Shown here: piece by piece, positions 1 to 8,315 of the stretch
Position numbering within the stretch: position 1 is the stretch's first letter
How the letters are laid out: each line of letters starts with the position of its first letter
Source: Chloroflexota bacterium
GTDB lineage: Bacteria; Chloroflexota; Dehalococcoidia; Dehalococcoidales; RBG-16-60-22
Length of the DNA stretch: 32,113 nucleotides
Assembly: GCA_022574315.1 (NCBI GenBank)
Contig: JACZSH010000003.1
Coordinates: 1-32,113 of the forward strand
Direction: 5' to 3'
Made by a program: the position numbers and the translations under genes
The notes under the pieces: model-generated
What the model saw: the letters and a program-made list of their open reading frames with translations, nothing else
The model's database searches: none
Told to the model about the DNA's origin: nothing

Positions 1-341
1 GTCATTGCCCGGTTGCCGTGCTTGGCTACCCTGAGGCCGGCGCCGGCGGCGATAAAGGCGGCGGCGGTGGAGATATTGATGCTGGAGCAGTTGTCCCCCC
101 CCGTCCCGCAGGTATCCACCAGCGGCGGTGCCGCCTTCACCGGGACGGCTTTTTCACGCATCACGCTGGCCAACCCGGCAATCTCCTCCACCGTCTCCCC
201 TTTTATCCGCAGCGCGGTGACCAGGGCGGCAATCTGGGCCGGCGTTGCCTCCCCGCCCATTATCTCCGCCATCACCCCGGCCGCCTCCTCAAAGCTGAGG
301 GAATCGCCGCTAACCAGGCTGTTGATGGCTTCTTTAATCAT
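1..341 (-). CDS. trpD: Anthranilate phosphoribosyltransferase, N-terminal part (runs off the window start)
   Basis: Reverse frame from ATG at 341 reads [57 protein letters not shown]...[39 protein letters not shown]; the GTGGD and KHGNR motifs are typical of TrpD. Overlaps the trpG stop. Confidence 0.93.
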   Translation of the reverse strand, partial: MIKEAINSLVSGDSLSFEEAAGVMAEIMGGEATPAQIAALVTALRIKGETVEEIAGLASVMREKAVPVKAAPPLVDTCGTGGDNCSSINISTAAAFIAAGAGLRVAKHGNRAM

Positions 342-912
342 CTTGAGTCTCCTTGTTGAGAAAGTTTTTTAACAAATCTTTTCCCACGTCGGTTAATATC
401 GATTCCGGGTGGAACTGGACTCCCTCCACGTTAAACCGGCGGTGGCGCAGTCCCATTATCAGGCCGTTTTCCGTCCAGGCGCTCACCTCCAGGCAGTCGG
501 GCAGGCCGTCACGCATCACCGCCAGGGAATGGTAGCGGATGGCCGGGAAAGGGTTGGCCAGTCCCGTAAATACCCCTAACCCATCGTGGTGGATGAGTGA
601 TGACTTGCCGTGCTTGATTTCACCGGCGTGCCCCACCGTGCCCCCGTAGCTGTGGCCGATGCACTGGTGTCCCAGGCACACCCCCAGTATGGGGAGTCGC
701 CCGCCGAAGTGGCCGATTACCTGGTTGGAAATGCCCGCCTGCTGCGGGGTGCCCGGCCCCGGAGAAATAACGATGCGCTCCGGTGCCAGCTCTTCCATCT
801 CGGCCAGGCTCATTTTGTCGTTCCGGGCCACGACCACTTCCTCTCCCAGTTCGCTCAGGTACTGGAAAAGGTTGTAGGTGAAACTGTCGTAGTTATCGAT
901 TAACAGCAGCAT
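334..912 (-). CDS. trpG: Anthranilate synthase component II (glutamine amidotransferase)
   Basis: [23 protein letters not shown]..., [24 protein letters not shown] motifs of class I GATase TrpG/PabA; adjacent to trpE and trpD. Confidence 0.94.
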   Translation of the reverse strand: MLLLIDNYDSFTYNLFQYLSELGEEVVVARNDKMSLAEMEELAPERIVISPGPGTPQQAGISNQVIGHFGGRLPILGVCLGHQCIGHSYGGTVGHAGEIKHGKSSLIHHDGLGVFTGLANPFPAIRYHSLAVMRDGLPDCLEVSAWTENGLIMGLRHRRFNVEGVQFHPESILTDVGKDLLKNFLNKETQDD

Positions 913-2335
913 GGTTAGCCTCCGCCTGCTTGATTGCGGTCAGTAGCGCCTGGGCTTTGTTCAAGGTTTCCTGGTATTCGTTCTCCGGCACGCTGTCGGC
1001 AACGATGCCACCCCCCGCCTGGACGTAGGCGACTCCGTCCTTGATGACGATGGTGCGGATGGTGATGGCCGTGTCCAGGTTGCCGGAGAAGTCGAAGTAG
1101 CCCACCGCCCCCGCGTAAGGCCCTCTTTTCTCCGGTTCCAGTTCGGCGATAATCTCCATCGCCCGTATCTTGGGGGCGCCGGAGACCGTACCGGCCGGGA
1201 AACAGGCCCGCAGGGCGTCGAACTGGGTCAGCCCCGCCCGGAGCTTGCCCTGGACGTGGGATACCAGGTGCATGACGTGGGAGTAGCGCTCGATGTCCAT
1301 GAACTGGGTCACCTCCACCGTGCCCGGCTCGCTGATTCGGCCGATGTCGTTGCGTCCCAGGTCAACCAGCATGAGGTGCTCGGCGCGTTCCTTCTCGTCG
1401 TTGATTAGCTCTTCGGCCAGCCTGTCGTCTTTGTCCGCATCCTGGCTGCGGGGCCGGGTGCCGGCAATGGGGTGGTTGGAGACCACGCCGTCTTCCACTC
1501 GCACCAGCAGTTCCGGTGACGCCCCGACGATGTGGGTGTCGCCCAGGTGCAGGAAATACATGTAGGGTGACGGGTTTATCGAGCGTAACGCGCGATATAT
1601 GGCAAAGGGACTGGCCTTAGTTTGCTTGGACAGTCGCTGGGAGAGCACCACCTGGATGATATCGCCGGCGTAGATGTAGTCTTTGGCCTGCCTTACGTTG
1701 GCTTCAAACTCTGCCTGGGAAAGATTTGATAATACTGGAGACTCAGTAGAAGCCGATGGCGAAACCTCGGCAGGAATCGGCTGCCTTAGCCTCTCCACCA
1801 GGCGGTCGATTTTATCGGTGGCCTCCCGGTATGCCGTCTCGATATCGCCGTCTAGGTGAGCGTGGGCGACGATTTTAATCTTGTGGGTGAGGTGGTCGAA
1901 GACCAGCAGCGTGTCCGCCAGCATCAGTACCGATTCGGGAAGACCGAGCGCATCGCGCTCCGGCGAGGGTAATTTCTCAAAATAGCCGGCCACTTCGTAG
2001 CCGAGGTAGCCGACCATGCCGCCGTGGAACCGGGGCAGGCCGGGAACCGGCACCGGCTGAAATCGCTGGAACTCTTTTTCTATCAGGAGCAGGGGGTCGA
2101 CTTTATTATTCCCACCCGTTTCCAGTACCATCGAGGGTTCGGTGCCGATGAAGCTGTAGCGGGCGAGCCGTTCGCCGCCCTCCACGCTCTCCAGCAGGAA
2201 CGAGTAGTCGCCGCGGGCAATCTTGAGGTAGGCGGATACCGGCGTTTCCATGTCGGCCATTATCTCGCGGTACACCGGTACCAGGTTGCCCTGTTTCTTC
2301 AGTTGTCGTACTTCTTCAAGCGTCGGGTAATACAT
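893..2335 (-). CDS. trpE: Anthranilate synthase component I
   Basis: Chorismate-binding motifs (IQVVLSQR, HPIAGTRPR, DLGRNDIGR, GTVSGAPKIRAMEII, YAGAVGYF). Start placed at ATG 2335 (MYYPTLEEVRQ), preceded by GAGAGGGG; the longer track ORF to 2446 reads into the T-box terminator. Confidence 0.94.
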   Translation of the reverse strand: MYYPTLEEVRQLKKQGNLVPVYREIMADMETPVSAYLKIARGDYSFLLESVEGGERLARYSFIGTEPSMVLETGGNNKVDPLLLIEKEFQRFQPVPVPGLPRFHGGMVGYLGYEVAGYFEKLPSPERDALGLPESVLMLADTLLVFDHLTHKIKIVAHAHLDGDIETAYREATDKIDRLVERLRQPIPAEVSPSASTESPVLSNLSQAEFEANVRQAKDYIYAGDIIQVVLSQRLSKQTKASPFAIYRALRSINPSPYMYFLHLGDTHIVGASPELLVRVEDGVVSNHPIAGTRPRSQDADKDDRLAEELINDEKERAEHLMLVDLGRNDIGRISEPGTVEVTQFMDIERYSHVMHLVSHVQGKLRAGLTQFDALRACFPAGTVSGAPKIRAMEIIAELEPEKRGPYAGAVGYFDFSGNLDTAITIRTIVIKDGVAYVQAGGGIVADSVPENEYQETLNKAQALLTAIKQAEANHAAVNR

Positions 2336-2354
2336 TTTCCCCTCTCCGCGGGTA

Positions 2355-2668
2355 ATAAAAAAGCCTCTCACCCTAAAAGGGGCGAGAGGCTTGCTTTCGC
2401 GGTGCCACCCTTCTTGGTCGTCCTCGGGAACGGTGAAGACGGCCATCTCTGCAGGTACGGAGGCAGGCTTTTCAGGTACTTACCTCGATACCCCGGGATA
2501 CGATAACGCTTCCCCTGCGTCAAGGCCTACTCGTCAGCCAGCCGGCAACTTTCGGCTTGCGGCTCCCGGGTCCATTTGGCTCCGGCGCTGGCGTCGGCTC
2601 ACACCTTACCCGACTCTCTGTGCCCCGCTTTGAAGCTTACTACTCCCGTTCGCTGCCTTTACATATAA
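2355..2668 (-). promoter_or_regulatory. T-box leader, probable tryptophan specificity, upstream of trpE
   Basis: Reverse strand contains AAGGGTGGCACCGCGA (T-box, about 2397-2412), then a terminator hairpin GCCTCTCgccccttttagggtGAGAGGC plus a T-run (about 2355-2391), a Stem I AGTAG motif, a GGTGTGAG motif, and AAATGGACC with candidate specifier TGG (2572-2574). Confidence 0.9.
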
Positions 2669-2674
2669 TAGATA

Positions 2675-2703
2675 ATTCTAACAATATTTCAGTGGTTTGT
2701 CAA
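2675..2703 (-). promoter_or_regulatory. Sigma70-type promoter for the trp T-box transcript
   Basis: TTGACA (2698-2703), 17-bp spacer, TAGAAT (2675-2680) on the reverse strand. Confidence 0.8.
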
Positions 2704-2811
2704 ATGAGGATGGTGATGTCATTGCGAGCCGAAAGGCTTACACCCGCCAGGCGAACGGAGATAGCCAGGAAAGCTGCTTTGGCTGGGTGGGGCAAATAAT
2801 CAGCCCCGCTT

Positions 2812-3156
2812 TTACTGTATAGCCAGCTTGGCGCTGACAAGACGATTAACGCTGATATTAGCTTCTGCTGCCTGTATTGCCAGACGTCTATGCACGTCTG
2901 GCGGTATGCGAACTGTAAATGTGCCTGAATACTGCCTTGTAGCGAGTGGTTCAGGAACGGGTTCATTATTCGCTTGCATATCTGGAATGACTTCTGCCAC
3001 AAGGTTGAGAATACCCTGCATAGCTGTATACTGGGTATCAGCTAGCCAACTTAGACTGGGAAACTCTGCACACAATCCTACATATTCTTTATCTTCTTCC
3101 GACCAGGTAACCCGATAAGTATAGCGGTCATTCTTTATTGCTAATTTAGTTACCAT
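2812..3156 (-). CDS. HicB-like antitoxin
   Basis: MVTKLAIKNDRYTYRVTWSEEDKEYVGLCAEFPSLSWLADTQYTAMQGILNLV...YSGTFTVRIPPDVHRRLAIQAAEANISVNRLVSAKLA: HicB partial RNase H-like fold plus C-terminal RHH. Start refined to ATG 3156, with GGAGGTG upstream. Confidence 0.82.
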   Translation of the reverse strand: MVTKLAIKNDRYTYRVTWSEEDKEYVGLCAEFPSLSWLADTQYTAMQGILNLVAEVIPDMQANNEPVPEPLATRQYSGTFTVRIPPDVHRRLAIQAAEANISVNRLVSAKLAIQ

Positions 3157-3397
3157 TTTGCACCTCCAGTTTTTCAATGGCTTTTAACACTTGTCTAACT
3201 TGGTATGCTTTTGCCTTGCCATTATCGTCCTGTATATTAATTCTAGGGTCACCAATCCAGGGAGTTTTATATATAATATGGCTTCCTTTTTGACGACCTT
3301 CCCCAAAGTAATAATCACAGATTTTACAGAGGTCAGCGAAACTAACATTTTTCGGATTCTTTCCTAGTTGCTTAACTGCGCTATCTGTGGAATCCAT
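3146..3397 (-). CDS. HicA-like toxin
   Basis: 83 aa containing GEGRQKGSHIIYKTPW (HicA GSH region) and ...YQVRQVLKAIEKLE; directly upstream of and overlapping the HicB-like ORF. Confidence 0.8.
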   Translation of the reverse strand: MDSTDSAVKQLGKNPKNVSFADLCKICDYYFGEGRQKGSHIIYKTPWIGDPRINIQDDNGKAKAYQVRQVLKAIEKLEVQNGN

Positions 3398-3408
3398 CTC
3401 TCTACAAG

Positions 3409-3438
3409 AATGGTATCATTAATGATACCATTTGTCAA
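3409..3438 (-). promoter_or_regulatory. hicAB promoter/operator: 24-bp perfect palindrome
   Basis: AATGGTATCATTAATGATACCATT (3409-3432) is a perfect palindrome immediately downstream of reverse-strand TTGACA (3433-3438); it fills the spacer and the -10 region (TACCAT). Confidence 0.75.
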
Positions 3439-3531
3439 ATGGGTATTGCTAAAAGAAATGATTATAATATCAAACTACCAGTGAGCGGAACAAATCCGGG
3501 AAATCTTATTTCCCCCTTCTCCCCCCACCCC

Positions 3532-3702
3532 TCAAAAATCCCCCAGCGGAGCCTGTCCCATGGACTCCAGGAAAGAGGTGTCGTTGTGCCGGGTGAGAAT
3601 GAACTGCCCGTTTTCGTTCAATTCGATGTCCATCCGACCCCGGAATAGCTCGGCCGCGTTCCACTCGGTTTCCCCGTGTCTTATCAACAGGATTTCGGTC
3701 AT
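3532..3702 (-). pseudogene. Internally deleted histidine phosphatase (phosphoglycerate mutase family) remnant
   Basis: Reverse frame reads MTEILLIRHGETEWNAAELFRGRMDIELNENGQFILTRHNDTSFLESMGQAPLGDF*: canonical N-terminal RHGETEWN joined directly to a C-terminal-like segment; the catalytic middle is absent. Below the ORF-track length cutoff. Confidence 0.75.
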
Positions 3703-4133
3703 TACCGGTAGTCCCCCGGCGACTTTATCTCCGGTGTCAGCCCGTTCTCTTTGAACGCCGATATTACCACCGATTTTAGTTCCTCGTGTTCAGGACTGAA
3801 AAACAGGTGGCTGTGGCAGCGGCAGTCGCTGGCGCCGAAACCGGGAATGGGCCGGCAGCAGGAGCCGATTGCCCCGGCGATGGCACACTCGACCCTGTCC
3901 CTGGTCTCGCCGATGATGATATCGGTAACGATTGCTTTTTGCAGCAGGTAGTCGATATGCCAGTGAATCTTTTTGGCGGGGCTTAAATGGCGTCTCAACC
4001 GGGCCGGAATCCCGTTCAACGCCGAGCCCACGTAAGCATAATAACCACATGAGAAAGAAAGGGCGGGCAGGCGACCCGCTTTTACGGTTCGCCTCTTCGC
4101 CAGTCTGGCCAGGAGAACGTAGCCTCCGGTCAC
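3702..4133 (-). CDS. DUF123/GIY-YIG-type nuclease-like protein
   Basis: VTGGYVLLARLAKRRTVKAGRLPALSFSCGYYAYVGSALNGIPARLRRHLSPAKKIHWHIDYLL...CAIAG...FGASDCRCHSHLFF; typical DUF123 pattern. GTG start overlapping the upstream stop is more likely than the track start at 4169. Confidence 0.8.
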   Translation of the reverse strand: MTGGYVLLARLAKRRTVKAGRLPALSFSCGYYAYVGSALNGIPARLRRHLSPAKKIHWHIDYLLQKAIVTDIIIGETRDRVECAIAGAIGSCCRPIPGFGASDCRCHSHLFFSPEHEELKSVVISAFKENGLTPEIKSPGDYR

Positions 4134-4387
4134 TCGGTAGAGTCCGTTTTCTCGACTTCGATAGTGCATTCGGTGACCAGCGCCGCGAAGGCGCCGATGG
4201 CGGCCAGTACCGGCGCCGCCAGTATCCCCAGTGCTGCTACGGGTGCGCCAATCGACAGTGGAATCTCAATCAAGGTCCGGCCCTCGTGCACCAGGCGCAC
4301 CTTCCTGATGTTGCCTTCGTGCAGGAGCTGTTTCACTTTATCGACCACCTGGCTTCCCGATACGGTAAATTTTTCCGTCTTCGCCAT
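4130..4387 (-). CDS. DUF4342-like small protein
   Basis: 85 aa: MAKTEKFTVSGSQVVDKVKQLLHEGNIRKVRLVHEGRTLIEIPLSIGAPVAALGILAAPVLAAIGAFAAL... Confidence 0.7.
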   Translation of the reverse strand: MAKTEKFTVSGSQVVDKVKQLLHEGNIRKVRLVHEGRTLIEIPLSIGAPVAALGILAAPVLAAIGAFAALVTECTIEVEKTDSTE

Positions 4388-4520
4388 AGTAAACCTCTTG
4401 GTATAATCAGAACCAACCCAGCCTTATCGGCTTTCGGTAAACGCGCCAGGTGAATTGTATTTTAGCTTTATACTACATCAATGACCCTTTGTCAATGGTA
4501 TCGGATATTTATTAGCTCCT

Positions 4521-4862
4521 TCACTCCAGGTCTTTCTTCTTTTCTTCGTACTCCTCTTTGTTTATCTCGCCCCGGGCATATCGCTTTCTAAGCACCTCAA
4601 GGGCTGAATCAGGTTGTACAGAACTGGCATCAGTACCTCTGGGCTGGCCTGCTCCGCGCACCAGGGCGACCACCCCCCATATGATAAGCCCCAGAAAAAG
4701 GATCCAGAAAATGGGCATTAACCACATCCAGCCGAAGCCGCCCATCATCCCCCAGCCTCCGTAATGACCTCCCCAGATTAGTCCGAAGACGCCGGGCAGG
4801 ACAACCAGGATGGCGATGACTATGCCCCCGATAATCAATGCTGTCTTCATATTTTTATTCAT
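4521..4862 (-). CDS. Small membrane protein with C-terminal SHOCT-like domain
   Basis: Two hydrophobic segments, then ALEVLRKRYARGEINKEEYEEKKKDLE. Confidence 0.75.
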   Translation of the reverse strand: MNKNMKTALIIGGIVIAILVVLPGVFGLIWGGHYGGWGMMGGFGWMWLMPIFWILFLGLIIWGVVALVRGAGQPRGTDASSVQPDSALEVLRKRYARGEINKEEYEEKKKDLE

Positions 4863-4920
4863 TAGTTGTCTCCTTATGGCGCAGATTGATAAATTTGCTA
4901 TCTCGGTGATTGTTTCCAGG

Positions 4921-5241
4921 TCAACCGAGACTCACCACCTTATCTGATTTAATAATCATCTCTACTAACTCTGACATGGTAGAGACCGGACATACCCCGG
5001 CCGCCTGGTGTCTTGCTTCCAGGCAGGTACCACAGGCCAGGAGGTTGCCGCCGCCATTTAGAAACTTTTCCAGCACGCCGGCAATATCGAAAGCCTTGTT
5101 TTTGATGTTTACTATTTCCACGCCGCTACCGAGCAGGAAGAGGCTGGTCTCGTTGCCGCCGCTAAGCGCTTCGTTACCCAGGCGCAGCCCATTCCAGGCG
5201 GTCTCCGGGTCGCTGGTGTTCATAATAATACCCAGCTTCAC
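4921..5241 (-). CDS. DsrE-family sulfur-relay-like protein
   Basis: MKLGIIMNTSDPETAWNGLRLGNEALSGGNETSLFLLGSGVEI...GGNLLACGTCLEARHQAAGVCPVSTMSELVEMI; DsrE/F fold pattern with CxxC. Confidence 0.75.
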   Translation of the reverse strand: MKLGIIMNTSDPETAWNGLRLGNEALSGGNETSLFLLGSGVEIVNIKNKAFDIAGVLEKFLNGGGNLLACGTCLEARHQAAGVCPVSTMSELVEMIIKSDKVVSLG

Positions 5242-5243
5242 TG

Positions 5244-5771
5244 TTATTTGACCTCCAGTGAGGTATTCAGGTTGACCGGCGTGCTAAGCGCGTAGACGGC
5301 CGGGCATCTCTCGTAGGCAAGCCTTTCTATCTCTTCCAGTTTCTCCCTGGGAGCTTCGCTCTCCACCTCAAGGGTAATATGTATCTTCTCTATGACTGGT
5401 TCTTGAGATAAACCAAAGGCACGGGAGAAGTTCAGATTGCTCTCCAGCCTGGCGGTAAGCTTTTTTAGCTCTACCCCCATCGTGCTCGCCACGGTAGCAA
5501 AAGTAGTCGTGTAGCAGGAGACCAGGCCGAAGAAGCAGTAGTGTAAAGGGCCAGGCCTGGTGCCGCCACCGCCCAGGTTTGTCGGCTGGTCAGACTCCAT
5601 TATGATTTTGCCACCCTCAAAGTTAATCTCGGCCCGGAACTGGGGACCACCTTCCTCTAAAAGCCACTCTCCTTCAATCTTTTGAGAACGCTTGACCTTG
5701 GATTTATCAGTCTCTGCCTCCTTGATGATCCGGGCTAACCGGCCCGCATTGACGTTGTTCAAGATTGTCAT
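5244..5771 (-). CDS. OsmC family protein
   Basis: Two characteristic cysteines, LVSCYTTTFATVASTMGVEL and AYERCPAVYALSTPV. Confidence 0.85.
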   Translation of the reverse strand: MTILNNVNAGRLARIIKEAETDKSKVKRSQKIEGEWLLEEGGPQFRAEINFEGGKIIMESDQPTNLGGGGTRPGPLHYCFFGLVSCYTTTFATVASTMGVELKKLTARLESNLNFSRAFGLSQEPVIEKIHITLEVESEAPREKLEEIERLAYERCPAVYALSTPVNLNTSLEVK

Positions 5772-5791
5772 TATCGTACCTCCTGGTTATT

Positions 5792-6115
5792 CTAATTTGT
5801 CCTTCCCTGAATGAGAGCTGCATCCTGCCTGATTTGCTCAAACAGGATTTCCCGCAACATGTCAAACACTTCGAGGAGGCGGGGATTGGTTATCCGGTAG
5901 TAGACTGCGTTTCCCTCTTTCCTTGAGACCAGGATGCGGCGTTCCTTCATCATGGTTAAGTGCTGAGACAGGTTGGCCGGAGTAATACGGAGTCTCTCTC
6001 CAATTTCGCCGGCACTCATTTCTTGCTCGCGTAGAATATTAATCAGTTCCAGTCGCTTCGGATGAGAGAACACCTTACACATTTCGGCATGGTAGGTGTA
6101 AAGCTGGTTTTCCAT
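5792..6115 (-). CDS. ArsR-family winged-helix regulator
   Basis: CKVFSHPKRLELINILREQEMSAGEIGERLRITPANLSQHLTMMKERRILVSRKEGNAVYYRI. Confidence 0.88.
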   Translation of the reverse strand: MENQLYTYHAEMCKVFSHPKRLELINILREQEMSAGEIGERLRITPANLSQHLTMMKERRILVSRKEGNAVYYRITNPRLLEVFDMLREILFEQIRQDAALIQGRTN

Positions 6116-6184
6116 ACTAACTCCTCCCTTGATTCTGCCGGATGATTTGTAATTTTAGAAATTTAGAAATAGCTTAATAAGAAA

Positions 6185-6214
6185 AGTATATCATACCAAA
6201 TCTTAACCTGTCAA
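6185..6214 (-). promoter_or_regulatory. Promoter for arsR-osmC-dsrE operon
   Basis: Reverse strand TTGACA (6209-6214), 18-bp spacer, TATACT (6185-6190). Confidence 0.6.
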
Positions 6215-6293
6215 CGGCGTTGGCTACCCGGTGTTGACCCTGTTGAAAAATTGACTGACCATGATATACTGTAAGGCATAGCGGGGGGCTAAT

Positions 6294-7232
6294 TTGGCCG
6301 GTAAAGACTTGCTTTCCATATCCGACCTCAATCCTGAGGACATCAGGCTACTCATTTCCAATGCCGTGGACATGAAATCCGGGGGCTGGACGTCTTCGCT
6401 GGGCGGTAAAACGCTGGCACTGGTTTTTGAAAAGCCGTCGCTGAGGACCCGACTAAGCTTTGAGATTGCCATGCAGCAGCTGGGTGGCCAGGCTATTTAC
6501 CTGTCTCCCGACGAAGTGGGACTGGGTCATCGGGAGTCAGTCCCGGACGTGGCCCGCGTGCTGAGCCGGTATGCGGACGCCATCTCCGTCAGCACCTTTT
6601 CCCATGGGACCCTGGAGACTCTGGCGGCTTACGCCAGCGTGCCGGTGATAAACGCCCTTTCTGACCTGGAGCATCCCTGCCAGGCACTGGCTGATTTCCT
6701 GACCATTTATGAGAAAAAAGGCGAGTTGGCCGGCTTGGCCGTGGCTTATGTCGGCGATGGTAACAACGTGGCGAACAGCCTTTTACTGGTGGCTTCGCAA
6801 ATCGGGGTCGATTTCAGGATTGCCGCCCCTGGCGGCTATCAGCTTCAGGAGGATATATTGCGTAAAGCCCGGGAATACGCCGTCGGGAGCGGTGCCCATA
6901 TTCTATGTACTGAGGAACCCCGCCTGGCAGTCACCGAGGCGGATGTGGTTTATACCGATGCCTGGGCGAGCATGGGTCAGGAGGCTGAAGCCGAACCGCG
7001 GCGGCAGGTTTTTGCTGGTTACCAGGTAAACGAAGAGCTTCTAGCTCTGGCCCGGGCGGATGCCATATTCATGCATCCCCTGCCGGCTCATCGTGGTGAA
7101 GAAGTGTCCGAGAATATTCTGGACTGTCGGCAATCGGTTGTCTTTGACCAGGCGGAGAACCAGTTGCACCTGCAAAAAGCGTTGCTGGCCGGGATGCTCG
7201 GCAGCTTGGAAATACCGCTGGCTAATTATTAA
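6294..7232 (+). CDS. argF: Ornithine carbamoyltransferase
   Basis: EKPSLRTRLSFEIAM, DLEHPCQALADFLT, VGDGNNVANSL, FMHPLPAHRGEEVS motifs; TTG start. Confidence 0.93.
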   Translation: MAGKDLLSISDLNPEDIRLLISNAVDMKSGGWTSSLGGKTLALVFEKPSLRTRLSFEIAMQQLGGQAIYLSPDEVGLGHRESVPDVARVLSRYADAISVSTFSHGTLETLAAYASVPVINALSDLEHPCQALADFLTIYEKKGELAGLAVAYVGDGNNVANSLLLVASQIGVDFRIAAPGGYQLQEDILRKAREYAVGSGAHILCTEEPRLAVTEADVVYTDAWASMGQEAEAEPRRQVFAGYQVNEELLALARADAIFMHPLPAHRGEEVSENILDCRQSVVFDQAENQLHLQKALLAGMLGSLEIPLANY

Positions 7233-7244
7233 CGGGAGGATAGT

Positions 7245-7916
7245 ATGTATACGTTAAAGACTGTCCTGAGACGCGGCTGGTATCCGTCTTTGATAACGGC
7301 ACTGGCGGTAGCCGGCTATATTTATGGCTGGTCGATTACGCTGGTAGCGCCGACGCTGATTCTTATCCTGTTTGTCGGCCTGATAGTAACCGCCATCAGG
7401 GCACGGGAAAAACAGCTGGAACTCTCTGCAATCAAGTTTCGACAGCTGGCGGAATATTTTAACCACCGGTTCATGGGTGACTCATCTTTATCCATCTTCG
7501 TTATCATTGATGGCCTGTATAATGTAGACAATCCCAAGCTCTGGGAATGGGCCAGGGCCTGTGACGCGTCCCAGCGTATCTTCAACAGCTGGTGTGACAG
7601 CTTTATCAGCCGGGTTGACAGTGACGTCGGTGTCCGGCGGTTTGCCAATTACCTCTATACCTATTTAACCGAACTCTGGTTGATAACCACCCGTTACTAT
7701 GATTTCATCGAGCAGTTTTATGAGGTTGCCGGGAAAGTCGAAGTCCCGGTCGAGACTATCACCCAGTACAACAAATTTGTCATGGAATACAACGCGTTTG
7801 TCCAGGATTTCAGAGATAACATCACCGAATTGAGAAATACTGCCCGGACCAGTATTGAAGCCCCCAGCGTGAAGCTGGCACAAGAACTGTCGAAAGCTAA
7901 GTCCTCACCTTCTTAG
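7245..7916 (+). CDS. Hypothetical protein with N-terminal transmembrane hairpin
   Basis: Intact 223-aa ORF in operon position after argF; two hydrophobic helices near the N-terminus. Confidence 0.7.
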   Translation: MYTLKTVLRRGWYPSLITALAVAGYIYGWSITLVAPTLILILFVGLIVTAIRAREKQLELSAIKFRQLAEYFNHRFMGDSSLSIFVIIDGLYNVDNPKLWEWARACDASQRIFNSWCDSFISRVDSDVGVRRFANYLYTYLTELWLITTRYYDFIEQFYEVAGKVEVPVETITQYNKFVMEYNAFVQDFRDNITELRNTARTSIEAPSVKLAQELSKAKSSPS

Positions 7917-7940
7917 CCATGACTGGAGCCGGAGGTCGGG

Positions 7941-8315
7941 ATGGGTTTTTTGCGGAGAGTGGCTTTGCCCTGTGGGATAGTCGGCGGGACCTGGGGGGTG
8001 CTGGCTCCAATCGTGTTGCCGGTGACAGTGCTGCTCATGGGTGAGGAAGAAATCAGTTCCCTGTCAGGTATGGCCGGGGCAGTCCGGCTGTGGTTGAGTT
8101 TCGTAGCCCTGATGGGTGCGCTGGGAATCCTGGCGGTAATCTTGATTAGGAGAAATAATAAATTGGGGAAACCTTTGCTCTGGACAAGTGCCATAGCCAT
8201 ACTGCTGGCCAGTTTCGTTGACATCGCCATCGGGCTGTTTTTCCTGCCCGCTGCCGTCCTGTTGGCGGTGGCTGCCTTTGGTCTGTTCAGGGAAGAATTA
8301 GGAAGTAAAGCGTGA
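7941..8315 (+). CDS. Hypothetical membrane protein
   Basis: 124 aa, about four hydrophobic segments; stop overlaps the GTG start of der (GTGA). Confidence 0.7.
   Translation: MGFLRRVALPCGIVGGTWGVLAPIVLPVTVLLMGEEEISSLSGMAGAVRLWLSFVALMGALGILAVILIRRNNKLGKPLLWTSAIAILLASFVDIAIGLFFLPAAVLLAVAAFGLFREELGSKA

Noticed and set aside
13-372. Two plus-strand ORFs over the first 370 bp
   Set aside because: Antisense shadows of trpD, whose reverse frame matches a known enzyme.
893-2446. Full-length track ORF for trpE
   Set aside because: The N-terminal 37 residues are translated from the T-box terminator region; the real start is ATG 2335 with its own RBS.
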